Below, piece after piece: positions 37,388 to 47,259 of a stretch of DNA of 64,000 nucleotides. The position numbers and the translations under genes were made by a program. The notes below the pieces were generated by a model that searched no databases, was not told the origin of the DNA, and saw nothing but the letters and a program-made list of their open reading frames with translations. Position 1 is the first letter of the stretch; every line of letters starts with the position of its first letter. The stretch comes from Sphingobacteriaceae bacterium (GTDB lineage: Bacteria > Bacteroidota > Bacteroidia > B-17B0 > Aurantibacillaceae): contig JADJLA010000011.1 in NCBI GenBank assembly GCA_016705695.1, forward strand, positions 73,745-137,744, written 5' to 3'.

Positions 37388-38810
37388 ATTCATATATATA
37401 CTTTGCCTATTGGCGAACCTGATGTTGGCACAACAACAAAAATTTTCTTTGGAAAAAGGGAATTGCATTGCCTTTAAACAATATGTGTATGCCTATGGAT
37501 TTAAAAGTAATTCGTTTGTGATCTATAAACTCAGATCTAATTTACAATTGATAGATAGTATTTACTATGGCTTAGATAAAACAAAAGTGGCAGATTACCT
37601 CAGTGTAGATTGCGATACCTTGCACGAAACCTTGAATTTCCGTTTACAGAAAAAAGATAAGCAAAATGTAACATTGATACGTTTCGATCAAAAATTCAAA
37701 TTAATGAATGAATTCAAAAATACTGAGGTAACCAAACTCGATCCTTTTGCCACATTCGACCATCAAAAATTTGTTTTCAAAAAATATGTGTATGCCGTAA
37801 AAACAGCTATAGATACATCGGGCAAACAGTATTACTTATCAAAATACGAATTGCAAAACTCCACCGAGAAAGCATTTGACTATAAATTTAAATGGCAATT
37901 TAATTTTGAAAAGCAACATATTAAGAACGTGAGGGTTTTTTATGCAGATACCACAAAAGTATTAGCCTTTGTTCATGTAAATAATGGCGAACGTAAAGGA
38001 CAGTGGGTTTTAAAGATCAACGCTTCTACGGGACTCATTATAAAAGCTAAAAAAATAAGTTCGAATGTAAATTTGAATTACCGATACAACAACCATTTTG
38101 TAGATAGTGTGAGCAAAAATGTATTTGTTTTAGGGCAACTCACCAATGGCGAACAATTATCAAGCGCTACACCAACTCTTTTTATTTTACAGTTCGACAG
38201 TATGTTTACACTTAATAGTCAAAAACAATTGATCCAACGCATCACACCTTCAAACCCAAAGGCAAAAGGACCAACCGGTTTTGTATTTCAAGTTAGTCAG
38301 GTAAAAAAGAGGTCGCCTGATAATTACGAATACCAAATAGATTTTTATAAGAATAATATCATCGACTATAAATACAGTAATACTTCTTTACAAGGTTTTT
38401 CATTTACAGACGATGCTATTGAAACAGAACCTGCAATTATCAAAGAGTTCCCTGAAATTGAGAATTATTTTTTTACAACCGATAAAAAAGACTTGAACGG
38501 AAAATTATTTGTTGATACTGCTAAAAGTGCCGACCGAATATTTTACAACCAACCCATTTTTAAAATAAAGCAAGCATTTAAATTAAATGCTGATGAATTT
38601 CCGGTGTGGGTATTAAAAAAAACAGATACAAAAACCGGCACAATTAATTTTAGCACCTTGAAACCGGGACTAAAAACCTACGAATTAAAATCGATCACAG
38701 CCAATCAAAAAGAAGAAGAGCCGGGGATGTTGTTCTTTGGAAAGAGCGATTACGTTTTGTATTATACAAAGGGTGGAAATATACTTCATTTGGAAGTTGG
38801 AAGCTGGTAA
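37377..38810 (+). CDS. Hypothetical secreted protein
   Basis: The start is TTG 37377, which begins a signal peptide (MRTKFIYILCLLANLMLAQQ). The 477-residue protein is beta-rich with many Lys, Tyr and Phe and has no recognised domain. Repeated units of the type KFVFKKYVYAV / WVLKINASTGLIIKAKKI suggest a beta-propeller, but this is only a visual impression. It overlaps the end of the MFS gene by 11 nt and is probably in the same operon. Confidence 0.65.
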   Translation: MRTKFIYILCLLANLMLAQQQKFSLEKGNCIAFKQYVYAYGFKSNSFVIYKLRSNLQLIDSIYYGLDKTKVADYLSVDCDTLHETLNFRLQKKDKQNVTLIRFDQKFKLMNEFKNTEVTKLDPFATFDHQKFVFKKYVYAVKTAIDTSGKQYYLSKYELQNSTEKAFDYKFKWQFNFEKQHIKNVRVFYADTTKVLAFVHVNNGERKGQWVLKINASTGLIIKAKKISSNVNLNYRYNNHFVDSVSKNVFVLGQLTNGEQLSSATPTLFILQFDSMFTLNSQKQLIQRITPSNPKAKGPTGFVFQVSQVKKRSPDNYEYQIDFYKNNIIDYKYSNTSLQGFSFTDDAIETEPAIIKEFPEIENYFFTTDKKDLNGKLFVDTAKSADRIFYNQPIFKIKQAFKLNADEFPVWVLKKTDTKTGTINFSTLKPGLKTYELKSITANQKEEEPGMLFFGKSDYVLYYTKGGNILHLEVGSW

Positions 38811-38861
38811 TTCAATCAGCATACTATTTTGAGATTTTTTTTGTTTGCGATAACCTTTTTT

Positions 38862-39255
38862 CGTTTGCGGGACAATCCCGATAGCTATCGGGAGTCCCGC
38901 CCAACCTTAACATCCGTGTTTCAAGCAGGACAAACCATTTGTGTAATAAAAAAATAAACGAAAACCAATATGTCGCCCCTACGGGGCTTTTGTATTATGG
39001 AATTAATGGTTCTACCGATATTCCGTCCCTACGGGACTTAATTTTCCATGACGCCGCGTGAGCGATTGAAGCGGAAAGCCCTGCTTAGTACTTTGCATCC
39101 GCCGCGGCGGATGTTTGTTGGGCGAGGAAGCGCCTTTAGAAGCTACCGGAGCCCTACAAACATTGCAAAGGACAAGCAGGCTTGTAGCGAAAAGCGCGAC
39201 GGCAACCGAACTTCCAGCGTTTATCCGGTGAGTGTTGCCGGCACGCCCAAATAAT
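38862..39255. repeat. GC-rich structured intergenic element
   Basis: This stretch is clearly GC-richer than its surroundings and holds several inverted repeats: an 18-bp palindrome at 38876-38893 inside a wider GCGGGAC/GTCCCGC stem; GTCGCCCCTACGGGGC and CCGTCCCTACGGGACTT boxes near 38975 and 39030; an 18-bp perfect palindrome at 39096-39113; and a long-range pairing of CCTGCTTAGTACTTTGC (~39080) with GCAAAGGACAAGCAGG (~39165). Open frames on both strands here look spurious. The words GAGCGATTGAAGCGGAAAG and AGCGCGACGGCAACCGAAC resemble repeats I recall from other Bacteroidota genomes. Confidence 0.7.
38876..38893. repeat. 18-bp palindrome, copy 1
   Basis: TCCCGATAGCTATCGGGA is a perfect palindrome, identical to copies at 57351 and 62612. 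Confidence 0.9.
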
Positions 39256-39314
39256 TTAAAATATCTACTTGTAATAATTGGTGATCTCATTCATAATTCA
39301 TCTCTCATAACTCA

Positions 39315-40476
39315 TCATTCATTTGCCAACTCAGCCGCTTCTTTTCCAACGATGCTGCCAATAGCAACTCCCATTCCTCCCATTCTTACGGCGGCAATTA
39401 TATTTTTAGAAACAAGCTTAATGATAGGTTTTTTTTCGCTACCTACTCCCATAATTCCTGCCCAACGTTGATCGATCTCAAAAGGCGTATTTGGAAGGAT
39501 CATGTGTTTTAATTTTTTTTCAAGATCTTTTTGAATTTGTGCCGTAATTTTAAAATCGGTACTTGTTTCGCCTTTAATATCCAAATTTCTTGCGCCGCCA
39601 AACAAAAGGCGGTTATTGATGTTTCTGAAATAATAATAACCTTGTTGGTAATGAAAACTTCCTTTGATCTTTAATCCCTTAATAGGTTTGGTAATTAAAA
39701 CTTGGGCTCTGGCGGGATTCACATCCTTTATATTCAATAATTGTTTTGCAAAACCATTAATGGCCACTACAACTTTTTTAGCGCTAAATTCAGCAATATC
39801 AGTTTCAATAATTGCAGCAAAACCGGTATCAAAAATGTTAGTAACTGTGATGCCGGTAAGTATTGTGATATTATTTTTTCGTACCAGGATCATCAAACTC
39901 TCCATCATTTTACCCGTATCTATCTGCCCTTCGCAACGGTTTAAAATAAGTCCTTTTGCGTTCTTAAAACCAAAAGTTTTTATTTTTGAATTGGCTAATG
40001 CGTAACAGTTTCGTTCACCTATTACTTTAAGCATTTTTTCATTCATAGACAGGTATTTTATCCATACACCTCTCCAATTCATTGGCATCATCAAACAATT
40101 CATACCCTCCCCAAGGCTTGTAGTCAATAGCCTTATCGCCAAGGGTTTTACGTAAAAGTTCTAAACCTTTACTTCGCATGCTTACTGTTTCCCAAACCTG
40201 CTTGTCTGGAATAGTCTTCAGATCCTGCATTAACTCGGTTAAACTTCCAAAACATGCAAAACCGGCGTTTTTTGTGCTGGCTCCAAAGGGTAAAACACCT
40301 CTTTCTAAAACTGTAACTTTTGCTTTAGGATTTTGTTTTTTATAGTTCAATGCGGTAAAAAGACCAACGATTCCACTTCCTATAACGACGAGGTCTTGAA
40401 CACCTAAATAACGATCAGTTTCCCAATAACTGATGTTAACATTTGTTCTGTTTTTGCTTGTTTTATTGGTTCGCAT
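39315..40476 (-). pseudogene. FAD-dependent oxidoreductase (DAO family) with one frameshift
   Basis: The N-terminal part (from 40476) has the dinucleotide-binding motif VVIGSGIVGLFTALNY and ends at 40039 shortly after DKIPVYE. The C-terminal part continues in another frame from about 40060 to 39315 (LSMNEKMLKVIG..., then the FAD-domain return NRLLFGGARNLD and GGMGVAIGSIVG). Together they give a ~385-residue D-amino-acid-oxidase/glycine-oxidase-like protein. The single break near 40055 may be a sequencing error. The substrate is unknown. It is divergent from the Ala/Lys-rich protein gene. Confidence 0.8.
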
Positions 40477-40514
40477 TTTGATGGAATTTAGTAAATTTAG
40501 GTCTTATAAGTCTT

Positions 40515-42813
40515 ATGCACAACACCTTTCGGGGGTATATTCGTATTTTGTTCATTTGTGTACTCTTAACGGTGTCGGTAAACTCCTTTGCTCAAGAAAA
40601 ATCGGTTCGCTTTAATACCAGAATTGAAAAAGGCGGAAATGGTTGTGGTGGTGCTAATATTACAATAACTCAAAACGGAAAGCCTTTTCAAACAATAGTA
40701 ACCAACGACGATGGAAAAGTAAAGATCGATCTTCCATACGGATATAATTATTTGATCGTTGTAAGTAAAGTACAATTGTGCACCAAAAGATTTGAGATCT
40801 CAACTGTTAACGTTCCTATAGATGGCAACCCGCAGGTATTTGCCATAGAAGCCATAACTTTATTTGAATTGCAAAAAGGAATAGACTATTCTGTTCTAAA
40901 TAAAACGTTGGTAAAAGCGGCTTACGATAAAAAAAGCAATAGTATAGATTACGATGAGAATTACATCAACCAAATGCTTGGTGAGTTAGACAAGCTCAGG
41001 ACAATTAGAGGCCGAAGCTGTAGCTAAAGCAAAAGAGGCGGAAGCAAATTACAAAGCCGCTATTGTTGCCGGAGATAAATCATTTCAAAAGAAAGAATGG
41101 CAAGCATCTATATCGAGTTATCAGCAAGCATCATTATTAAAACCTGAAGAGAATTATCCAAAGGATCAAATTGCTCAGATAAATAAAATTATGGCCGATG
41201 ATGCGGCAAAAGCAAAAGCGGATGCCGATGCAAAAGCAAAAGCCGATGCAGAAGCGGCTGCAAAGAAAAAAGCAGAAGCAGATGCTGCTGCAGCAAAAGC
41301 CGCTGCTGAAGCAAAAGCTAAAGCTGATGCTGATGCCGCTGCTAAAGCTAAAGCCGAAGCGGATGCCAAGGCTAAAGCAGATGCAGATGCTGCCGCTAAA
41401 GCAAAAGCAGATGCCGACGCTGCTGCTGCAAAAGCTAAAGCGGATGCTGCTGCAAAAGCAAAAGCAGATGCCGACGCTGCTGCCAAAGCAAAAGCAGAAG
41501 CAGATGCCGCTGCTAAAGCAAAAGCAGATGCCGACGCCGCTGCTGCAAAAGCAAAAGCAGAAGCGGATGCCAAAGCAAAAGCAGATGCAGAAGCTGCTGC
41601 CAAAAAGAAATTAGAAGACGCTGCTGCAAAAGCTAAAGCAGATGCCGAAGCCGCTGCTAAAGCTAAAGCGGATGCAGATGCCGCCGCTAAAGCTAAAGCC
41701 GACGCAGATGCCGCTGCTGCAAAAGCTAAAGCAGAAGCAGAGGCCAAAGCTAAAGCAGATGCAGAAGCAGCTGCAAAAAAGAAATTAGAAGACGCCGCCG
41801 CAAAAGCTAAAGCAGATGCCGAAGCCGCAGCAAAGGCAAAAGCAGACGCTGATGCCGCTGCAAAAGCAAAAGCCGAAGCGGATGCTAAAGCAAAATTAGA
41901 CGCTGCTGCTAAAGCGAAACTAGACGCTGAGGCTGCTGCCAAAGCAAAAGCAGATGCCGAAGCCGCTGCTAAAGCAAAAGCTGCCGCAGAAGCTGCTGCA
42001 AAATTAGACGCCGCAGCAAAAGCTAAATTAGATGCAGAAAATGCAGCAAAGGCAAAAGCTGAAGCTGCAGCACAAGCCAAAGCGGATGCAGAAGCAAAAG
42101 CTAAAGCCGAAGCCGATGCAAAAGCTAAAGCTTCACTTGAAGCTGCTGCCAAAAAGAAATTAGAAGAAGAAGCGCTTGCGAAATATAAAGCTGTTATAGT
42201 GCAAGCAGATAAGAATTTTAACGCGAAGGAATATGGTGTTGCAAAAACCTTATATAACGATGCTAGCATCATGCGACCTGATGAAGCCTATCCAAAAAAT
42301 AAATTAAAAGAAATTGAAGAGCTCGAAAACAAAAAGGCTATCGCCGATAAAAATAAAAACACTGTTCTTCCAACGCTTGGTACAAAAACCATAGCTGTTA
42401 CTCTAACCGTAACTGTAGACACAGACGCTAAATACAAAGAAGCTATCAAAGTTGCAGACAGTTATTTTAATCAGAAAAAATATCCTGATGCTAAAAAATA
42501 TTACGAAAATGCCCTAGTTGAAAAAGGTGGCGATGCTTATGCAAAAGTTCGTTTGATAGAGTGCGAAAAGTTGATCAACTCTGATAATAGTCCTGAAATA
42601 AACGCCCGCAAAAAAGAACTCCTTGCCAAATACAAACCCGGCGTAACCGAAGAGACCTTAACGGGTAATGGGGTTGTTATTTTGCAGCGTGTAGTTGTAA
42701 AAGAAAAAGACGTTTGGGTGTACCAGAAAAAAATGTTTAGTTGGGGTGGAACCTCGTTCTTTAGAGATCAAACGCCAATTACCGAAAGTATCTTTGAGCA
42801 AGAGACCAGATAA
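40515..42813 (+). CDS. Periplasmic protein with long Ala/Lys/Asp helix (TolA-like) and TPR-like units; one frameshift
   Basis: A signal peptide (ending VNSFAQ) leads into a ~100-residue beta-sandwich of the carboxypeptidase-regulatory type. The frame breaks near 41005; translation resumes as LEAEAVAKAKEAEANYKAAI. A TPR-like unit (GDKSFQKKEWQASISSYQQA) precedes about 320 residues made of AKADA/AKAEA/AAKKK units (41200-42170), a predicted continuous helix like TolA domain II. Two more TPR-like units follow (NFNAKEYGVAKTLYNDA and YFNQKKYPDAKKYYENA), then a small C-terminal domain. It could span the periplasm. The repeat DNA is prone to slippage. Its stop overlaps the methyltransferase ATG. Confidence 0.75.
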
Positions 42814-43785
42814 TGTTTATGCAAGCACTAAGTAAAGAGATCACGGAAGATATCCGCTGCTGTGTTTGCGGTAACACCAATCCAAACAAATTCAAATTAA
42901 TTTACCGACGCGAAAATTTTGATGTGACCGAATGCAACAACTGCGGCTTTTATTTCATCCCACCCTACTATCGAAAAAAGATCGAATACCAACAATACAA
43001 AAACGAAGCCGTTACGCAAGCAATTACGCTCAGGAAATAATTGGGTAAAAATTCAGCGACACAAACTTCGCTTCAAACTCATACAAAAATATCAACGCAG
43101 TGGCTCTTTATTTGACCTTGGCGCAGGTTGGGGACATTTTATGTTGGCAGGTAACGAACTGGGTTACCAAACCTATGGCATCGAAATTTCGGAGCAACCG
43201 TATTTGTATTGCAAAAATGATCTGAAACTAAATGTAGATCATGTGGATTTTTTTAAAATGGATGAGAATAAAAAGTTCGACATCATTACCATGTGGGACG
43301 TTTTAGAACATATTGATAAAGCCGATGATTTTATTGATAAATGCGCCAAATTAAATAAACCGGGTTCATATTTGGTTTTACAAGTGCCGCAAATTGATAG
43401 TTATTTTGCAAAACGTCATAAAGACAAATGGAAAATGATGGGCCTTGATCACGTAAATTATTTTAGCAAAAAAACCATCACGCAATTACTTTCGGCACAC
43501 GGTTATGAGGTTCAAACGATCAAGTCATCCTTCGAAATCAAGCTGTTTATCATGTATACCATATTGCCTTTGATCAAGCGCTTAAAGGCCAAAAAGAAGA
43601 TCAGTCAGCGAGAAGCAAATTACTCTATCAACCAAGCCGAACGCCAACAATACTTCAACAAATTCACCAGCAGGCCAATGTGGCAGCTTAAAATATTCGT
43701 GTTTTTCCATAATATCCTGTATAATTTCCTCTCCTTTTTAAATATTGGCGAAGAAATGATAGTAGTTGCAAAAAAAGTTGCATAA
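42813..43785 (+). pseudogene. Class I SAM methyltransferase with N-terminal zinc-binding motif; one frameshift
   Basis: The first 75 residues carry two Cys-x-x-Cys pairs (CCVCGNTNPNKF and CNNCGFYF), as in methyltransferases that modify sugars or lipids. The frame breaks near 43035. The rest runs on as NNWVKIQRHKLRF, then SAM motif I LFDLGAGWGHFM, DIITMWDVLEHIDKADDFID and a hydrophobic C-terminus, ending at 43785. Together they give a ~320-residue protein. The break is a single-base event and may be a sequencing error. The substrate is unknown. Confidence 0.78.
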
Positions 43786-43833
43786 TTTTATGGAATAGTA
43801 GAAGGTCCCGAATCTCAATTAAAAACCTATAAC

Positions 43834-44841
43834 ATGAAAAAATTAGTATTAAGTATATGCATTCTGTGTGCATTTACAACCTTTAGTCAAAAACAAGCAG
43901 AAGTTAATTTAGAATTACACGATGGAAATATCATTAAAGGAACCGCGAGTTTTAATGATATTGATCTTACCACCTCCTACGGAAAATTAATTATTCCGGT
44001 AAGTAAAGTTGGAAATATTAAAATTGGCTACGGCAAAGATAAGTCGGCGGCTGATAAAGCTATGTCGTACATAAAATTATTGAACGGCAGTAATAACGAC
44101 GAAGTAAGAAAAAGCGCTTACGCTGATCTTGTAAAAATGGGATTAAAAGCACTTTCGGCCTTAGAAGACCATTATGCCGATCCAAAAAATATTGTAGAAT
44201 CAGAATACACCGGTGATTTTACAATTGATAATGCCTACGAAGAAATTAAAACAAATAACAATATTACCGAAACCAGCACTTCCGAAGATGTAGTAACCAT
44301 TGATAATTCTTATACAATGGGGGGAATATACAATTTTACAAAGTTAGATGTGAAAACTGAATATGGTACATTGAATATTCCTAAAGAGAAAATTAAATCG
44401 ATCGATATATTTGTTTCTAGCGGAACAGGTGGCGAACAATTATTTAAATTGATGGGGAATAAAAACATTAGCGGTAATCAAAACGGTGGTTGGTACAAAA
44501 CAGGCATCACTTTAAAAGCTGGACAAAAATTTTCTATGAGTGCCAGTGGCGAAATTACTCTTGCAAGTTTAAGCAACGCTGTTTATAAACCAGATGGAAG
44601 TACAAAAGCTTCGGGAGCTACCGATTACACAGGCGGTGATTACGAAGGCGCTTCTACCTATGCCACTTACGGAATGTTAGTATATAAAATTGGAGAAGGG
44701 TCTTACGATAATTTAAAAGCAGGTGCCAAATTCACAGGTACAGCAAAAACAAGCGGAATGCTTTACCTTTCGGTTTACGAAACGGTGTTTAATGCAAATA
44801 ATAAAGGATCTTATAATGTTAAGGTAACAGTTAATAAATAA
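43834..44841 (+). CDS. Secreted protein with C-terminal PA-IL/LecA-like domain
   Basis: A signal peptide (MKKLVLSICILCAFTTFS) is followed by two copies of a short beta unit: LHDGNIIKGTASF...SYGKLIIPVSKV near 27-63 and a second with EYGTLNIPKEKIKSIDI near 175. A helical stretch (~70-120) lies between them. The last ~120 residues (GGWYKTGITLKAGQKFSMSA, then LVYKIGEGSYDNLKAG and NNKGSYNVKVTV) fit the galactose-binding PA-IL-like fold found at the end of many secreted proteins. Carbohydrate binding is inferred. A terminator follows. Confidence 0.68.
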   Translation: MKKLVLSICILCAFTTFSQKQAEVNLELHDGNIIKGTASFNDIDLTTSYGKLIIPVSKVGNIKIGYGKDKSAADKAMSYIKLLNGSNNDEVRKSAYADLVKMGLKALSALEDHYADPKNIVESEYTGDFTIDNAYEEIKTNNNITETSTSEDVVTIDNSYTMGGIYNFTKLDVKTEYGTLNIPKEKIKSIDIFVSSGTGGEQLFKLMGNKNISGNQNGGWYKTGITLKAGQKFSMSASGEITLASLSNAVYKPDGSTKASGATDYTGGDYEGASTYATYGMLVYKIGEGSYDNLKAGAKFTGTAKTSGMLYLSVYETVFNANNKGSYNVKVTVNK

Positions 44842-44862
44842 TACTCCTACAACGCATTATAA

Positions 44863-44890
44863 AACCGGGAATTTAGCCCGGTTTTTTTTT
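44863..44890 (+). terminator. Rho-independent terminator
   Basis: AACCGGG pairs with CCCGGTT around a short loop, followed by eight or more T residues, 22 nt after the upstream stop. Confidence 0.88.
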
Positions 44891-44937
44891 ATTCTACTCA
44901 CCACCATATTGTAACTTCTAATTTTCCACAAAACCTT

Positions 44938-45030
44938 TAGCTCCGTAGGAGCGACATATCGGTAGCCCCCGAAAGGGGGCGAAATGCACAATGGTGATCA
45001 GAACCCCTTTAGGGGTGACATATTGGTTCA
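44938..45030. repeat. Short palindromic intergenic repeats
   Basis: Three small stems occur in a row: CTCCGTAGGAG, GCCCCCGAAAGGGGGC and AACCCCTTTAGGGGT, each with a nearby GACATAT word (GCGACATATCGG, GTGACATATTGG). The 39-kb element has the same pairing of a CCCCTACGGGG stem with TATGTCGC. They appear to be one dispersed family. Confidence 0.65.
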
Positions 45031-45120
45031 AAACCATTTTATAAAGGCAATATACATATCGGCAAACATCAATTTATATATCCATTTTTGTTTACTATTT
45101 ATTTTCCTTAATTTTAATAC

Positions 45121-46230
45121 ATGAGCGAACAAACCTTAGAAAAGAACGCCGACATGGCCAATACAGTTAAATGTTCAAACTGTTCGGCCAATCTTAAATT
45201 TAAACCCGGCACAAAAAGCTTAGTGTGCGAATATTGCCAAACAAAGAACGAGATCTCCTCTACTCCAACTGAAGTTATAGAGAATGATTACCATACTTTT
45301 TTAAAAAGCAATTCCGGCAAGGTTCAAGAACAACAGATCACCGTTTGTAAATGTACCAATTGCGGCGCATCCACTACTCTTCCGCAAAATGTTACCGCAA
45401 GCGCTTGTCCTTATTGCGATACGCCTTTAGTGGTGCAAAACGCTTCTACTTGCAGCATTGTAAAACCAAAATACTTATTAGCGTTTCATATAGACAGAAA
45501 CGCCGCTAAAGAAAAATTCATTTCCTGGGTGGGCGGTTTATGGTTTGCTCCAAATAAATTAAAAGATTACGCCGCACATAGCGCCGAAAAACTCAATGGC
45601 GTTTATATGCCCTATTGGACCTACGATTCGGATACAACCACAGGTTATACCGGAATGCGTGGCGATCATTATTACGTTACCGAAAGTTACCGAGATGCAA
45701 ATGGTAAAACACAAACTCGCCAGGTGCGCCACACACGTTGGAGCAGTGCCAGCGGAACTGTACGAAAAGATTTTGATGATGTATTGATATGTGCATCGCA
45801 TTCGTTGCCAACTAAACTTACACATGAATTAGAACCCTGGGACCTTCACGAACTTGTAGAACATGACGATCGCTATTTAGCAGGATTTTTAACTGAAAGC
45901 TATCAAATAAATATTGAGCAAGGTTTTGAAAGCGCCAAAGAAATAATGTTAGATGGAATTCGTGTTGAAGTTAGACGTGATATTGGAGGCGATGAACAAC
46001 AAATAATTAGTTTGAATGCCGATTATAATAATATTACCTTCAAACATATTTTATTACCACTTTGGATCAGCGCATATAAATATGCCGATAAAACATATCG
46101 CTTTACAGTAAACGCCCGCAGCGGCGAAGTTCAAGGCGAGCGTCCTTGGAGTGCTTGGAAGATCTTCTTCTTGGTTGCTACTATTATTGCTGTAATTGCT
46201 ACGGTAATTATTGTAGCACAAAAGAATTAA
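45121..46230 (+). CDS. Membrane-anchored protein with two zinc ribbons (TFIIB-type)
   Basis: The 369-residue protein has two zinc ribbons near the N-terminus: CSNCSANLKFKPG with CEYCQ (residues 18-41) and CTNCGASTTLPQN with CPYCD (residues 78-100). A ~200-residue domain follows (LAFHIDRNAAKEKFISWVGG, YMPYWTYDSDTTTGYTG), and a single C-terminal membrane span (IFFLVATIIAVIATVIIVA). This matches widespread TFIIB-type zinc ribbon membrane proteins of unknown function. No partner gene adjoins it. Confidence 0.82.
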   Translation: MSEQTLEKNADMANTVKCSNCSANLKFKPGTKSLVCEYCQTKNEISSTPTEVIENDYHTFLKSNSGKVQEQQITVCKCTNCGASTTLPQNVTASACPYCDTPLVVQNASTCSIVKPKYLLAFHIDRNAAKEKFISWVGGLWFAPNKLKDYAAHSAEKLNGVYMPYWTYDSDTTTGYTGMRGDHYYVTESYRDANGKTQTRQVRHTRWSSASGTVRKDFDDVLICASHSLPTKLTHELEPWDLHELVEHDDRYLAGFLTESYQINIEQGFESAKEIMLDGIRVEVRRDIGGDEQQIISLNADYNNITFKHILLPLWISAYKYADKTYRFTVNARSGEVQGERPWSAWKIFFLVATIIAVIATVIIVAQKN

Positions 46231-46235
46231 TTTTT

Positions 46236-46366
46236 TACCACGGAGGAACAATGTAATTAAATTGGATTGGGTCCCATCCCGCTCTTTGAGGGGGTGGATT
46301 CGGCGAAGCCGAAGACGGGGGAGGGAAATAAAACAAAACTCCGTGCCTCCGTGTCTCCGTGGCTAA
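46236..46366. repeat. Intergenic repeat, 'cacggagg' family
   Basis: ACCACGGAGGAAC at the left and CTCCGTGTCTCCGTGGC at the right form an imperfect inverted pair. Between them lies a GC-rich double hairpin around CTTTGAGGGGGTGG, TTCGGCGAAGCCGAA and GACGGGGGAGGG. The inner part is related to sequences at 54273 and to the insert in the thioesterase gene at 57908; the ends resemble the repeats at 60780 and 63015. Confidence 0.7.
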
Positions 46367-46376
46367 TTTTTAATAA

Positions 46377-47255
46377 TTACTGAACCACCTTCGACTTTGT
46401 AACCGCACCGGCCATGCTAAACCAACCAATAGCTCTTACTTTCGCATTCTCTGGGGTTGAGATATTTGTTTTAATATTTTCAGGAGTAGTAGCAAACAAA
46501 CCTCCGTTATTGATCTGTGCTATGGCCTGATAAAAAAAGAAATACGTTTCGCGCGAAATAGAATGGATCTCAACTTTACATACATCATTCTCCTTATAGG
46601 TTTTAAATCCTAAAAAAGTTGCAACCGGTGTAAAAGCAATAGTGTCAACAGGAGCATTTGTTACAACACCGCCGGTTCCGTCAATACAAATATTAAGATC
46701 GGCCGAACCATTAAACAGTGTGTCATTTCTAAATGTACGTATCCAATAATAATCGGGAATATTATCCGCTTTATCTCTTGCAAATAATAAGCAAGAATAT
46801 GAACCCTGCGGTCCGTTCGCAAAAGGATCAGAGCCGTCGTTGTAATAGGATGCAATGCTATCAATAACAGAATGACGTTTTTGTTCGGCAATAGAGGTAT
46901 AAGTATCACCATCAATGTTAACCTTAAGCATAAACTTATGCCCTAAACGCGCAATTGTATCTGCAGTATTTATCGAATACACATAATTCCCTTTCGATGT
47001 ATAACTAAAATCGTAAGTAACATTTGTGCTCAGATCAACTAATTGTACAATGGCATTTTGTACAGGAGGCGCTTCGCGATTGGCAAAATACGAATCGCTG
47101 GTTGTTACACGCACAACTTGATCGGTTCTTAGATCGCTCACAAAGGCGTCGATCACGTACAATTTTGATCCCTCATCTAATTTTATTTGTACCACATCTT
47201 CACACGAGGTGAACAATAAAACAAGTGGCAAAAAAAGTATATAAACTATTTTCAT
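46377..47255 (-). CDS. DUF4249 family lipoprotein
   Basis: The frame is open further upstream; ATG 47255 begins the lipoprotein signal (MKIVYILFLPLVLLFTSCED, lipobox Cys18). The ~275-residue mature protein shows the DUF4249 pattern: LYVIDAFVSDL, then TTSDSYFANREAPPVQNAIV and DYYWIRTFRNDTLFNG. DUF4249 genes commonly follow a TonB-dependent receptor gene, as here, where its ATG lies 4 nt after the receptor stop. It is probably a surface partner of that receptor. The ligand is unknown. Confidence 0.88.
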   Translation of the reverse strand: MKIVYILFLPLVLLFTSCEDVVQIKLDEGSKLYVIDAFVSDLRTDQVVRVTTSDSYFANREAPPVQNAIVQLVDLSTNVTYDFSYTSKGNYVYSINTADTIARLGHKFMLKVNIDGDTYTSIAEQKRHSVIDSIASYYNDGSDPFANGPQGSYSCLLFARDKADNIPDYYWIRTFRNDTLFNGSADLNICIDGTGGVVTNAPVDTIAFTPVATFLGFKTYKENDVCKVEIHSISRETYFFFYQAIAQINNGGLFATTPENIKTNISTPENAKVRAIGWFSMAGAVTKSKVVQ

Positions 47256-47259
47256 GGTC

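Noticed and set aside
39012..39290. Two overlapping open frames (plus and minus) in the GC-rich element
   Set aside because: They follow from high GC and palindromes; no family pattern, signal or operon context supports either.
41175..42272. A 365-residue minus-strand frame rich in Ala, Ser and Phe
   Set aside because: It is the complement of the GCN/AAR codon repeat of the Ala/Lys protein. Its composition is forced by the other strand, and it has no start context.
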